Shown piece by piece: positions 35,686 to 45,261 of a stretch of 64,000 nt of DNA. The notes under the pieces are model-generated. The model had not been told where the DNA came from. It did no database searches and worked only from the letters and a program-made list of their open reading frames with translations. The stretch lies in NCBI RefSeq assembly GCF_015710975.1, contig NZ_CP049783.1:3763501-3827500 (forward strand), read 5' to 3'. The translations under genes were made by a program, and so were the position numbers. This DNA is from Paenibacillus polymyxa. GTDB lineage: Bacteria > Bacillota > Bacilli > Paenibacillales > Paenibacillaceae. The first letter of the stretch is position 1; the number at the start of each line of letters is the position of its first letter.

Positions 35686-37932
35686 ATGACCTCGAAGGAA
35701 TTATCTAAAGGAAAAACGTTCCAGCATAGAATGAATGGATGGAAGTATAGCGTGGCGACACGCTATCTTCTGTTTTTATTTTTGGTGGTTCTTTTTTATG
35801 TGGGTTTTGCGTCCAAGCTGCTTCCCGAACGCTATGACATCCGGGTGAATCAACCGAGTGAAAAGGAAATTGTCGCTCCAATGCAGCTTCCTAACAGTAA
35901 GGCGACTTTGAAGGCCCAAGAGGAATCTGCTGAGCGCGTGCAGCCCATGTATACCATTGTACCGATCCGCAACGATAACCTGATTACCGGTATTTTGGAT
36001 CGAATTGAACGGCTCAATCAGGATGATCAGGTCTCCAGAGCAGACAAGATTTCGATTTATAAGGATGAGATTCCTCAACGTGCACGGGAATTCGTGCAAA
36101 ATTTTGTGAACAACAGCCGTAATGCAGTTGCCTACCCAGATAAATTGCTGGATGAGGTGCTGGAAAAAACGAAAGAGCAAACGTACCGAATTCCAGAGGA
36201 GACATACATCAAAATTCCGCGACTTACATCTGAGGATATTGCCGAAATGCGGCCCGTAGCCCGTGAGATTGTAACAGGATTGATGAATGATCAAATTACG
36301 GATGCCCAGACGGCTCGAGCCAAGGTAGCTGAACGGGTGAGTACAAGCTCTCTTACTAAACGTACCTCCCGGGAGGTTGTTCAGGAACTTGCAAGGCTTG
36401 TGATTACAGCCAACAAGTTTTATGATGATACAGCTACGAAGGACGCTAAAGTACAGGCTCGTGAAGATACACCGACAGTTTACATTAAACAGGGTGAAGT
36501 ACTTGTTAAAAAGGGTGAGATTATTACCCAGGAAATCTATACACTGCTTGATGAGAATGAGCTGCTCAAGGATAAGATCAACTATTGGCCACAATTTGGC
36601 TTGCTGATGCTGTCTATGATGCTGGCATTGGGTCTGTTTATGTATATTCGTCAATTTCAATCACGAACACGAAACTTCAAGTATAATAATGCACAGTTGC
36701 TCATGCTGGTGTTAATCTTTGTGATTACAGTGGGAGCTATGCTGTTAATTTCTATACTGCAGACTAGTGAACGATCCTACCTCGGCTATCTGGCACCTAT
36801 CGCACTTGGAGCTATGCTTGTAACGCTGTTGCTTGATATGTCGCTGGCATTCGTATGTGCCGTTATATTCAGTATATTGGCAAGTGTTATTTTGAATGTT
36901 CGTCAGGGACAAATTTTTGATTTTAATTTTGGTTTTTTTGCCCTTGTGGTCTGTCTGGCGTCGATTTTTTCTACCCACCGGGCCAGCCAGCGTTCAACGC
37001 TGTTCAAGGGATCTATTATGGTATGCCTGTTCGGGGCTCTGGCTGTTTTTTCTTTGGCGCTGATTGACCAAGGGAACTGGACTCAAACAACGACACTCTA
37101 TGGGGTAGCCTTTGCTTTTGCAGGTGGTCTGGTTACAGCGATCCTTGTTATAGGGCTAATGCCATTTTTTGAATCCACCTTTGGCATCTTGTCGGCACTG
37201 AAGCTTGTCGAATTGTCAAATCCTAATCATCCATTGCTTCGCAAGCTACTTACCGAGACTCCCGGAACATATCATCATAGTGTAATGGTAGGTAATCTGT
37301 CGGAGGCCGCAGCGGAGGCTATAGGAGCAAATGGGTTGTTGTGCCGGGTTGGTTCGTATTATCATGACATTGGTAAAACCAAAAGGCCTTCGTACTTCAT
37401 TGAAAATCAAAATGGGATGGAAAATCCGCATGATACAATAGAGCCCAAGCTTAGTAAATCCATCATTATAGCCCATGCCCGTGATGGTGTGGAAATGCAA
37501 TTGGATTACAAGCTACCCAAGCCGATTCGTGATATAGCCGAACAACACCACGGAACGACATTTCTGCACTATTTTTACCACAAGGCATTGCGTGAGGCGG
37601 AAGAACGGGGGGTGGAGCCTGACTTCACAGAGGATGATTTCCGTTATCCGGGACCGAAGGCTCAGTCGAAAGAGGCTGCTGTAGTAGGAATTGCTGATAG
37701 TGTGGAAGCAGCAGTTCGATCCTTGCGAAAACCTACGGTGGAGCAGGTAGAATCCATGATTGAAAAAATTATTAAGAGCCGTCTTGATGATCACCAGTTT
37801 AACGACTGTGAACTGACCATGAGGGAGCTTGATATCGTGGCCCAAACGCTCAAGGAAACAGTAATGGGAATTTTTCATTCCCGTATTGAATATCCAGAGG
37901 AAAGACCTAAGCCCGAAAGTGGAAAAGCTTAA
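35686..37932 (+). CDS. pgpH: 7TM-HD cyclic-di-AMP phosphodiesterase (PgpH)
   Basis: 748-aa membrane phosphohydrolase degrading c-di-AMP. One N-terminal membrane segment (about 27-47), a large extracytoplasmic 7TMR-HDED domain, seven membrane segments (about 305-500) and a cytoplasmic HD domain with HHSVMVGNLSEAAAEA and the metal-binding HD in SYYHDIGKTKRP near residue 561. GGAGAGGG precedes the ATG. Orthologue of B. subtilis YqfF at the same place. Preceded by a lone AGCAGCATAGCTGC hairpin. Confidence 0.94.
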   Translation: MTSKELSKGKTFQHRMNGWKYSVATRYLLFLFLVVLFYVGFASKLLPERYDIRVNQPSEKEIVAPMQLPNSKATLKAQEESAERVQPMYTIVPIRNDNLITGILDRIERLNQDDQVSRADKISIYKDEIPQRAREFVQNFVNNSRNAVAYPDKLLDEVLEKTKEQTYRIPEETYIKIPRLTSEDIAEMRPVAREIVTGLMNDQITDAQTARAKVAERVSTSSLTKRTSREVVQELARLVITANKFYDDTATKDAKVQAREDTPTVYIKQGEVLVKKGEIITQEIYTLLDENELLKDKINYWPQFGLLMLSMMLALGLFMYIRQFQSRTRNFKYNNAQLLMLVLIFVITVGAMLLISILQTSERSYLGYLAPIALGAMLVTLLLDMSLAFVCAVIFSILASVILNVRQGQIFDFNFGFFALVVCLASIFSTHRASQRSTLFKGSIMVCLFGALAVFSLALIDQGNWTQTTTLYGVAFAFAGGLVTAILVIGLMPFFESTFGILSALKLVELSNPNHPLLRKLLTETPGTYHHSVMVGNLSEAAAEAIGANGLLCRVGSYYHDIGKTKRPSYFIENQNGMENPHDTIEPKLSKSIIIAHARDGVEMQLDYKLPKPIRDIAEQHHGTTFLHYFYHKALREAEERGVEPDFTEDDFRYPGPKAQSKEAAVVGIADSVEAAVRSLRKPTVEQVESMIEKIIKSRLDDHQFNDCELTMRELDIVAQTLKETVMGIFHSRIEYPEERPKPESGKA

Positions 37933-37987
37933 TATTACTTGTGCATGAAGCACAGGTAAAGCATTAGAATTAAAAGGAGCGGTTGGC

Positions 37988-38485
37988 ATGGGCCTTCAAT
38001 TAGCTTGGAATAATGAACAAAACGATATGGTAATTAACGAATCGTTGATTACGATGCTGAACACCTTATTAGAGGAGGCTGGCAAAGCGGAAGGGGTTAT
38101 AGACGGTGAGGTTGCCCTTACTTTCGTGAATGATGATCAAATACATGAGTTGAACAGGGATTATCGCGGAATTGATCGTCCTACTGATGTGTTGTCTTTT
38201 GCTATGAAGGAAACACTAGATGAAGAGCTTGAAATTATTTACGAACCGACGGAAGAAAATCCTTTAAACGATGTACCGGATGTTCTAGGAGATATTATTA
38301 TTTCTGTACAGACAGCCCAAGCTCAAAGCGAAGAATATGGACATTCAATTGAGCGTGAAATCGGTTTTTTGTTTGTTCACGGTTTTCTGCATCTGTTAGG
38401 CTATGATCATCAGGACGATGCAAGTGAAGCGGAAATGATGGGTAAGCAGGAAGCTGTGCTGGCTCAAGTGGGGTTGACACGGTAA
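37988..38485 (+). CDS. ybeY: rRNA maturation endoribonuclease YbeY
   Basis: Zinc-dependent ribonuclease for 16S rRNA 3' processing and ribosome quality control, 165 aa. The metal site H-x3-H-x5-H is seen in HGFLHLLGYDH near residues 131-141. AAGGAGCGG precedes the ATG. Its TAA stop shares a base with the dgkA ATG (TAATG). Confidence 0.95.
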   Translation: MGLQLAWNNEQNDMVINESLITMLNTLLEEAGKAEGVIDGEVALTFVNDDQIHELNRDYRGIDRPTDVLSFAMKETLDEELEIIYEPTEENPLNDVPDVLGDIIISVQTAQAQSEEYGHSIEREIGFLFVHGFLHLLGYDHQDDASEAEMMGKQEAVLAQVGLTR

Positions 38486-38859
38486 TGAGACGTCAGCCTT
38501 GGAGAATGACCTTTCGCTATGCCGCAGAAGGCGTGGTATACGCTCTGCGTACGCAAGTAAATATGCGGATACATGCGGTCGTGGCGCTCCTTGTCATTGT
38601 GGCAGGGTTAACTCTGCGCATCTCCCGGCTCGACTGGTTATTCGTGTGCATGGCCATTGCCATAGTCATGGTAGCCGAACTGATCAACACCGCTGTTGAA
38701 GCAGCGGTGGATCTAATCTCACCTGATATTCATCCGCTGGCCAAAGCGGCTAAAGACACCGCCGCCGGAGCCGTGCTCCTGGCAGCGGTTTTTGCTGTAA
38801 TTATTGGCATATTTGTATTTTATAGACCTTTGTTGACGTTAATGAGTCAGCTGCTTTAA
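38485..38859 (+). CDS. dgkA: Diacylglycerol/undecaprenol kinase family protein
   Basis: Small integral-membrane lipid kinase, 124 aa, with three membrane segments. Family motif VAELINTAVEAAVDLISPD (about residues 61-80) and KAAKDTAAGAVLL with the catalytic acidic and Lys residues. In Gram-positives this enzyme usually phosphorylates undecaprenol. Overlaps the ybeY stop by one base. The cdd gene that separates dgkA from era in B. subtilis is absent here. Confidence 0.92.
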   Translation: MRRQPWRMTFRYAAEGVVYALRTQVNMRIHAVVALLVIVAGLTLRISRLDWLFVCMAIAIVMVAELINTAVEAAVDLISPDIHPLAKAAKDTAAGAVLLAAVFAVIIGIFVFYRPLLTLMSQLL

Positions 38860-38910
38860 TGAAAAGAGCAAAATAAAAATTAGGTGCTTAATCGCGCTGG
38901 AGGAAATAAA

Positions 38911-39813
38911 ATGGCTAAGAAACACTTTAAATCCGGCTTTGTTGCTATTGTGGGCAGACCCAATGTCGGAAAATCAACATTGATGAACCATGTCATTGGG
39001 CAGAAGATTGCCATCATGTCAGACAAACCCCAAACGACACGGAATAAAATTCACGGTGTATACACCACAGAGGACACACAAATTGTATTTTTGGATACAC
39101 CGGGGATTCACAAGCGGCAGTCAAAACTGGGCGATTATATGAATCAGACCGCTTTTAATACATTGGGTGAGGTAGAAGCGGTACTTTTTCTTATTGACGC
39201 TGCTGAAGGTTTGGGCGGAGGCGACCGTTTTATTGCGGAACAGCTTAAACAAGTCAAAACACCAGTTATATTGGTGTTGAATAAAATTGACCGCATTGAG
39301 CCGGAGGCATTGTTGCCCCTGATTGAGCAGTATCGCAAGTTGTATGACTTTGCGGAAATTGTGCCGATTTCGGCCAAAATGGGCAATAATGTTAACACTC
39401 TGTTGGACCAGATTCAAAAATACTTGCCAGAAGGTCCGCAATATTATCCTGATGACCAAATTACCGACCATCCAGAGCAGTTTGTCATTGCCGAGCTGGT
39501 TCGGGAAAAGATTTTGCACATGACACGTGAGGAAGTACCCCATTCTATTGCGGTTATGATTGAAGACATGAAAGTACAGGATAATGGTGTAGTGCATATT
39601 ATGGCGGTTATTTTTGTAGAGCGTGATTCCCAGAAGGGGATCATTATCGGCAAACAGGGAGCCATGCTCAAAGAGGTGGGCAAACAAGCTCGCCAGGATA
39701 TCCAAAATTTGCTAGGCTCCAAAATTTTCTTGGAACTTTGGGTTAAAGTCAAAAAAGACTGGCGTAACCAGGAACGTGTCCTTCGTGACCTGGGCTTCCA
39801 TCGCGACGCTTAA
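38911..39813 (+). CDS. era: GTPase Era
   Basis: Ras-like GTPase needed for 30S assembly, 300 aa. G1 GRPNVGKST near residue 14, G3 DTPGIHK near 62, G4 NKID near 125, and a C-terminal KH domain with [16 protein letters not shown] 38911 follows GGAGGAAAT; the earlier in-frame start at 38884 would add nine residues. A GC-rich hairpin 150 bp downstream may terminate it. Confidence 0.96.
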   Translation: MAKKHFKSGFVAIVGRPNVGKSTLMNHVIGQKIAIMSDKPQTTRNKIHGVYTTEDTQIVFLDTPGIHKRQSKLGDYMNQTAFNTLGEVEAVLFLIDAAEGLGGGDRFIAEQLKQVKTPVILVLNKIDRIEPEALLPLIEQYRKLYDFAEIVPISAKMGNNVNTLLDQIQKYLPEGPQYYPDDQITDHPEQFVIAELVREKILHMTREEVPHSIAVMIEDMKVQDNGVVHIMAVIFVERDSQKGIIIGKQGAMLKEVGKQARQDIQNLLGSKIFLELWVKVKKDWRNQERVLRDLGFHRDA

Positions 39814-40327
39814 AAGCAGATATCGATATCTACCATCACTTTGGTCATCAAAGGTCTATTGAGGCTAAGATTGATGTTAAATAATATGTATAGTTGTTGT
39901 AAGTATCATAAAAAAGCCGTACCGATCTCTACGACGGAGATAAGTATCAGTCTTCTAATCATCCCAAGCGCCGCGCATAAGCGGCGCTTAACTTCTTGCT
40001 CTTACCCTTTCTTCCAGCGATGAAATAAGGAGTGCTTTTTAAAAGAGTTATTGTAACTGTATGCACGTTGTAGCGGAGCGAAGAATTTGAATCTGAAGAA
40101 GCGTCAGCGTTCGCCTTTACCCCTGAATTTACTCCTTTTCTCATTGGATAAAATAAATTCAGGGGTAACAGCGATCGTAAGATCAAATCATTCGCGAAGC
40201 GGTGTCCAGACCGTACACAGTAGCCTTTTTCAACGTAATCCATTAATTTCATCGCATACTACTTCCCTCTTCGCATCATCCTATTTTTGAGATGCAGACG
40301 TCATTTCCGAAGAAAGGATGAATACGA
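39814..40327. other. 514-bp gap with palindromes and repeat copy 2
   Basis: Contains a perfect palindrome AGATATCGATATCT (39818-39831), hairpin AAGCGCCGC-gcataa-GCGGCGCTT (39966-39989, possible era terminator with a weak T tail) and the nested repeat at 40071-40210. The short open frames here have no ribosome sites or recognisable sequence and are not called. Confidence 0.5.
40071..40210. repeat. Nested-palindrome intergenic repeat, copy 2 with inserted hairpin
   Basis: Left part (TAGCGGAGCG, then TTTGAATCTGAAGAAGCGTC) and right part (CAGCGATCGTAAGATCAAAT, then GCGAAGCGG) match copy 1 at 9952-10036. Between them is a second hairpin: TTACCCCTGAATTTA (40117-40131) is the exact complement of TAAATTCAGGGGTAA (40154-40168). 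The inserted part is bracketed by CAGCG at 40105-40109 and 40169-40173, a single CAGCG in copy 1, as expected for an insertion with duplication. Confidence 0.65.
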
Positions 40328-40465
40328 ATGCGAGATTTTTCGTGGAAGTATTTTGCGATGACTGGAGATGTCGGTGCGTATCTGTTATACAGGGAGAGCG
40401 CCGTGACAAGGGAGCAAGACACGGATGAAGGAGAGTCGGACGAGCATGAAGAAGCCCGTGAATAG
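40328..40465 (+). CDS. yqzL: YqzL family small protein
   Basis: 45 aa, too short for routine ORF lists. The N-terminus RDFSWKYFAMTGDVGAYLLY fits the YqzL pattern (a Trp-Lys-x-Phe core followed by TG and YLL) and it lies directly before recO, as in B. subtilis. GAAAGGATG precedes the ATG. The C-terminal third is strongly acidic (DEGESDEHEEARE). Function unknown. Confidence 0.8.
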   Translation: MRDFSWKYFAMTGDVGAYLLYRESAVTREQDTDEGESDEHEEARE

Positions 40466-40507
40466 AGCGAACCACTGGCTTCTTCGCGAATGTTTGGGGG
40501 AAGAAGC

Positions 40508-41259
40508 ATGCTTTACAGGATGGAAGGAATCGTCATCCGCAGCATGGATTACGGTGAGGGGAACAAAATTATTACGCTTTGCACCGAAAGCGGAGGCAAA
40601 GTAGGTGTGCTGGTCAGAGGCGCGAAAAAATCCAAAAGCCGTCATGCTGCTTTAACGCAGCCGTTTACGTACGGTGAATTTGTTTTTTTTCGTAACACAG
40701 GCTTAGGCACACTGAATGCCGGTGAAATTATCCAATCCCACCATACACTGCGCGAGGATATTACAAAGGCTGCTTACGCTTCCTATGCTTGTGAACTGCT
40801 TGATCGGGTATTACAGGATGAGGAAACAGGTGCATTTTGGTTTAAGCAGCTTAAAGCCTGTTTGGAGGCATTGGAGAGTGGCAAGGATCCGCTGATCGTC
40901 ATGAGTATTTATGAATTTAAAATATTGCAGGCGGCCGGATATGCACCTCAGCTTGATGCTTGTATTTCAAGCGGTCAACAATGTGCTGATGAAGATATGT
41001 TTATCAGTCCGAGGTTAGGTGGGTTTTGTGTCGGGGCTACAAGCATTTTGATCCAGCTGCGTTGAGTGTTGCTCCACGTACGTTGAAGTTGCTGCGCTTG
41101 TTCGCTCAAATGGATTTAAATCGACTCGGCAATATCGACGTGAAGGACTCCACCAAGCTGGAGATCAAACATGTCATGCGTCAGTTCATGGATATGCAGT
41201 TGGAGGTTAAGCTGAAATCCCGTAATTTCCTGGATCAGCTTGATAAGTACGATATGTGA
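40508..41259 (+). pseudogene. recO: recO split by a one-base frameshift
   Basis: DNA repair protein RecO, normally about 250 aa, which loads RecA with RecR. Reading from ATG 40508 (after GGGGGAAG) is normal until RLGGF, then runs out of frame and stops at 41065. The remaining C-terminal part (LCRGYKHFDPAALS to the TGA at 41259) is intact in the +1 register. Adding one T to the four-T run at 41024-41027 restores a 250-aa protein. Either a real mutation or a homopolymer sequencing error; neighbours are intact. In the restored protein the last zinc-ligand Cys of the CxxC pair reads Tyr (CRGY). Confidence 0.85.
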
Positions 41260-41273
41260 AATACGGCGTTCTC

Positions 41274-41302
41274 TTGACTGTATCCCTGAAAAAGTGTAAT
41301 AT
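41274..41302 (+). promoter_or_regulatory. SigA promoter of the glyQS T-box transcript
   Basis: TTGACT (41274-41279) and TAATAT (41297-41302) with a 17-bp spacer, about 35 bp before the T-box begins. Confidence 0.75.
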
Positions 41303-41336
41303 CCTACTATATATCTCCTTTGGGAGCAGATGCATT

Positions 41337-41560
41337 GAACGAGAAAGTAACGATACGTATTCTCTGTAGTTAGCGAGTTGGGGACGGTGTAAGCCCAGCG
41401 GGAATTGTTCGTGAACATGGCACTCGGGAGCGTCTGAATGGACACGGAAAAGAGGATTACGATCTGACTGGTGATGTAGGATCGCAATCAAGTAGGGTGG
41501 AACCGCGGGAGTCAGCTCTCGTCCCTACGTCTGTACAGGCGTAGAGGCGGGGCTTTTTGC
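41337..41560 (+). ncRNA. Glycyl T-box riboswitch
   Basis: tRNA-sensing leader for glyQS. The T-box sequence AGGGTGGAACCGCG is at 41494-41507. Stem I starts with GAACGAGAAAGTAACG (GA motif), and the probable specifier codon is GGC (Gly) at 41419-41421 in GTGAACATGGCAC, matching glyQS downstream. A terminator formed by CCTACG/CGTAG arms with TTTTT at 41554-41558 competes with the antiterminator. Uncharged tRNA-Gly should allow read-through. Confidence 0.93.
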
Positions 41561-41660
41561 TGTCTCTAGCAAGGCTTATGGATAAATTAGCCCTGTACAT
41601 ATGAGCTTAATGTTTAGAAATCACCAACATTTTAGGGAATTGGAAAGGAAGCGTGTGCCC

Positions 41661-42548
41661 ATGAATTTTCAGCAGATGATTTTAACGCTGCAACAATTTT
41701 GGTCTGAACACAACTGTATTATTGTACAGCCTTATGATACGGAAAAAGGGGCAGGTACGATGAACCCGATGACGTATTTACGTTCAATTGGACCTGAGCC
41801 GTGGAACGTAGCTTACGTTGAGCCTTCTCGCCGTCCGTCTGACGGACGTTATGGTGAGAACCCGAACCGCCTGTATCAGCATCATCAGTTTCAAGTGGTT
41901 TTAAAGCCTTCACCTGATAATATTCAGGAATTGTATTTGGAGAGTTTGAACCGTTTGGGGATTAACCCACTGGAGCATGATATTCGTTTCGTGGAAGACA
42001 ACTGGGAAGCACCGACGCTGGGAGCCTGGGGGTTAGGTTGGGAAGTATGGCTGGACGGTATGGAAATTACCCAATTCACCTACTTCCAGCAAGTGGGTGG
42101 TATTGATGCCAGTCCGGTTGCGGTTGAAATTACCTACGGTATGGAGCGTCTTGCTTCCTACATCCAGGACAAGGAAAATGTGTTCGATTTGGAATGGGTC
42201 AATGGAATCTCGTACGGTGATGTTTTCCATCAACCAGAATTCGAACATTCCAAGTATACGTTTGAAGTATCTGATGTCAAAATGCTATTTACTCTTTTTA
42301 ATATGTATGAAGAAGAGGCGAATAAAGCGATGGCGCAGCATCTTGTATTCCCAGCCTATGATTATGTGCTGAAATGTTCTCACACGTTCAACTTGCTGGA
42401 CGCTCGCGGAGCAATCAGTGTAACGGAACGGACTGGCTTTATTATACGAGTACGCAATTTGGCGCGTCAGGTCGCTGCGACCTATCTAGAGGAGCGCGAG
42501 AAGCTGGGCTTCCCGCTGTTGAAGAAAGGAGGTGCGGCAAATGTCTAA
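41661..42548 (+). CDS. glyQ: Glycine--tRNA ligase alpha subunit
   Basis: Catalytic subunit of the alpha2beta2 bacterial glycyl-tRNA synthetase, 295 aa. Begins [14 protein letters not shown] and contains class II elements such as [19 protein letters not shown] and [21 protein letters not shown] 41661 follows AAAGGAAG; the earlier in-frame start at 41601 is not in the family. Overlaps glyS by 8 bp. Confidence 0.97.
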   Translation: MNFQQMILTLQQFWSEHNCIIVQPYDTEKGAGTMNPMTYLRSIGPEPWNVAYVEPSRRPSDGRYGENPNRLYQHHQFQVVLKPSPDNIQELYLESLNRLGINPLEHDIRFVEDNWEAPTLGAWGLGWEVWLDGMEITQFTYFQQVGGIDASPVAVEITYGMERLASYIQDKENVFDLEWVNGISYGDVFHQPEFEHSKYTFEVSDVKMLFTLFNMYEEEANKAMAQHLVFPAYDYVLKCSHTFNLLDARGAISVTERTGFIIRVRNLARQVAATYLEEREKLGFPLLKKGGAANV

Positions 42549-44616
42549 GGATTTATTGTTTGAAATCGGGCTGGAAGAAGTGCCTGCACGGTTTATCCCG
42601 AATGCGATTCAGCAGTTGAAGGAACGTATGACAGCGTGGCTCGACAGCTCGCGTATTGCTTACAGTGCTGTAGAGGCTTATGCTACACCTCGTCGTTTGG
42701 CAGTACTTGTTAAGGAAGTGGCAGAGAAGCAAGAAGATATTAACGAAGAAGTTAAAGGACCTTCCCGCAAAATCGCACTTGATGAAGCCGGTAACTGGAG
42801 TAAGGCTGCTCTAGGCTTTGCCCGTAGCCAAGGTGTTGATCCTGAACAGTTCACGTTCAAAGAGCTTGGAGGCGTGGAATATATTTACGCGACCAAGAGC
42901 AGCATAGGTGTACCGACGGCAGATGTGCTGTCTGAAGGTTTACTACACATTTTACATGCCATGACATTCCCTAAATTTATGCGCTGGGCGAGTTATGACT
43001 TTAAATTTGTTCGTCCAATCCGCTGGTTGGTAGCCTTGTTTGGTAGCGATATTGTTAATTTGGAGATTGCTGGCGTACAGTCAGGGAATGTGACAAGAGG
43101 ACATCGTTTCCTTGGACAGGAGGCCGTTGTAGAAAGTCCAGCTGACTATGTCGAAGTACTTCGCAAGCAGCATGTCATTGTGGACATTGAGGAACGTCAA
43201 TCGCTTATTGTGAAGCAGATTGAAGCACTTGCAGCCGAAAAAGACTGGACGATTGCGGTCAAGGACGATTTGCTGGAAGAAGTGCTGTATCTGGTGGAAA
43301 CTCCAACAGTGCTGTTCGGAGGCTTTGACCCTGCGTTCCTGAACATTCCGAAGGATGTATTGATTACTTCCATGCGTGAACATCAACGCTATTTCCCAGT
43401 GCTGGATCGCACAGGAAAGCTGCTGCCATACTTTGTTACGGTACGTAATGGTGGCAGTCAATCGCTGGAAGTCATTGCAAAAGGAAACGAAAAAGTATTG
43501 CGTGCGCGGCTGTCTGATGCCAAATTCTTCTATGAAGAAGATCAGAAGCTGGAAATTAAGGATGCACTCTCCAAGCTGGAAAGCATCGTTTTCCACGAAG
43601 AGCTGGGAACGGTTGGAGACAAAGTGCGCCGAATTCGCCGCATTGCCGATGCTCTGGCAGAGAAGCTACGCGTTTCCCAAGATACACAGGAATCGGTTAG
43701 CCGAGCAGCAGATATTTGTAAATTTGACCTTGTAACACAAATGGTCTATGAATTTCCGGAACTGCAAGGGGTTATGGGCGAAGATTATGCTCGTAAGGCT
43801 GGAGAGAAGGAAGAAGTGGCAAGAGCGGTGTTTGAGCATTACCAGCCGCGATTCGCAGGTGAAACGGTTCCTTCAACGAACGCTGGAGCGATTGTAAGTA
43901 TCGCAGACAAGATAGATACCATTACAGGCTGCTTCTCCATCGGTATTATTCCGACAGGTTCACAGGACCCTTACGCACTTCGTCGCCAGGCAGCGGGTAT
44001 CGTGCAGATCCTGTTAGATCGTAAGCTTTCGGCTACGTTGTCTGATGTGTTCAATATCGCGCTTGATGTGCACAGCAACTTTGGAAATATGAAACGTTCC
44101 GCAGATGAAATACGTAAAGAATTACATGAGTTTTTCGGATTACGCGTGAAGAAACTATTGTCCGAGACACTTCGTTATGACGTTGTGGATGCTGTGCTTT
44201 CAGCTGGATATGACGATGTTGCTTCCGTTGTTAACCGCGGAGCTGCGTTAATGACTGCTGTACAAACAGGGGATGCCTTCAAGGCAACAGTCGAGTCTTT
44301 TAATCGCGTAGGTAATTTGGCTGCTAAAGCAGTTCATAAGTCAGTGAATACGGGTGAATTTACGGAACAGGGCGAGAAAAACCTATATGAAGCATGGTAT
44401 GGCGCCTATGAGTCTTATTGTACAGCTTTACAGGAAGGTGATGCGACACAAGCATTGACGCTTGCTTCATCCATTACTCCTGCGGTGACGGCGTTCTTTG
44501 ATTCCGTTATGGTTATGGCTGAGGATGATGCTGTACGTAATAATCGTTTGGCATTGCTGGCTGCTATTGACTCAGAATTGAAGCGTTTTGCTGATTTTTC
44601 CAAGCTTGTAGTTTAA
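42541..44616 (+). CDS. glyS: Glycine--tRNA ligase beta subunit
   Basis: tRNA-binding subunit partner of GlyQ, 691 aa. Begins [19 protein letters not shown], with the conserved [14 protein letters not shown] and the HD-like middle [19 protein letters not shown], and a C-terminal anticodon-binding domain. AAAGGAGG precedes ATG 42541. In B. subtilis ccpN and yqfL follow; here a hairpin and then the YqxD gene follow, so those two are missing from this place. Confidence 0.97.
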   Translation: MSKDLLFEIGLEEVPARFIPNAIQQLKERMTAWLDSSRIAYSAVEAYATPRRLAVLVKEVAEKQEDINEEVKGPSRKIALDEAGNWSKAALGFARSQGVDPEQFTFKELGGVEYIYATKSSIGVPTADVLSEGLLHILHAMTFPKFMRWASYDFKFVRPIRWLVALFGSDIVNLEIAGVQSGNVTRGHRFLGQEAVVESPADYVEVLRKQHVIVDIEERQSLIVKQIEALAAEKDWTIAVKDDLLEEVLYLVETPTVLFGGFDPAFLNIPKDVLITSMREHQRYFPVLDRTGKLLPYFVTVRNGGSQSLEVIAKGNEKVLRARLSDAKFFYEEDQKLEIKDALSKLESIVFHEELGTVGDKVRRIRRIADALAEKLRVSQDTQESVSRAADICKFDLVTQMVYEFPELQGVMGEDYARKAGEKEEVARAVFEHYQPRFAGETVPSTNAGAIVSIADKIDTITGCFSIGIIPTGSQDPYALRRQAAGIVQILLDRKLSATLSDVFNIALDVHSNFGNMKRSADEIRKELHEFFGLRVKKLLSETLRYDVVDAVLSAGYDDVASVVNRGAALMTAVQTGDAFKATVESFNRVGNLAAKAVHKSVNTGEFTEQGEKNLYEAWYGAYESYCTALQEGDATQALTLASSITPAVTAFFDSVMVMAEDDAVRNNRLALLAAIDSELKRFADFSKLVV

Positions 44617-44662
44617 ACGTCGGTTGTGGTAGTATGAACAACTTGAAAAAATGGGTATAAAT

Positions 44663-44707
44663 ATACGGAACGGTGTAAGAGTGATCTTGCAGCCGTTCCG
44701 TATTTTA
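44663..44707 (+). terminator. Hairpin after glyS
   Basis: ATACGGAACGG and CCGTTCCGTAT are exact complements with a 19-nt loop, followed by TTTTA. Likely glyQS terminator. Confidence 0.65.
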
Positions 44708-44738
44708 CTCGAATGCGGATGCGAGATGGGGGATGTTC

Positions 44739-45215
44739 ATGGGAGGGTCCGGAAATTTCCCGGATATACGGATCGTTGTTGACGGGGACGCTTGTCCGGT
44801 TAAAAGTGAAATAGCAGAGACAGCTTCCCGTTTTCATATTGACGTTATTATGGTATCTTCATATGATCATCTCATTCAGGGCAGCAAGGGCGTAAGCGTT
44901 GTTAAAGTAGACCGAAGCGACCAGAGTGCCGATCTCTATATTGCCAATCATATCCGCCGCGGAGATATTGTAACAACCAACGACTATGGTCTTGCTGCAC
45001 TTGCCTTGGCAAAAGGGTGTGAAGTGATGTCTTTTCGCGGAACGATGTATCGAAACGATTCGATAGACTTCATGCTGGACCGACGCCACACTTCTGCCAA
45101 AGAACGGAAAAAAGGACGTTATGGAAAAGGTCCTAAACCGTTTACATTAGAGGATCGTGAAGTTTTTCAACATAAACTGACAAAACTTTTACTTCGCTTG
45201 CAGGAGAATGAATAA
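44739..45215 (+). CDS. yqxD: YaiI/YqxD family (DUF188) protein
   Basis: 158-aa putative metal-dependent nuclease-like protein (PIN-like fold). Signature IVVDGDACPVKSEI near the N-terminus, GDIVTTNDYGLAALAL and RRHTSAKERKKGRYGKGPK. ATG 44739 is correctly spaced from GGGGG; ATG 44733 touches it. Always found just before dnaG in Bacillales, as here. Function not established. Confidence 0.9.
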   Translation: MGGSGNFPDIRIVVDGDACPVKSEIAETASRFHIDVIMVSSYDHLIQGSKGVSVVKVDRSDQSADLYIANHIRRGDIVTTNDYGLAALALAKGCEVMSFRGTMYRNDSIDFMLDRRHTSAKERKKGRYGKGPKPFTLEDREVFQHKLTKLLLRLQENE

Positions 45216-45261
45216 CGGTATCGAATTATATTTACGTGCTAAAGAGATGAAGGTGGTTAAT

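Noticed and set aside
39841..40023. Open frame in the era-yqzL gap
   Set aside because: No ribosome site; passes through a hairpin; sequence unlike any protein.
41018..41065. Programmed frameshift in recO
   Set aside because: No slippery heptamer or stimulatory structure recognised, and RecO is not known to use one; a deletion or sequencing error is simpler.
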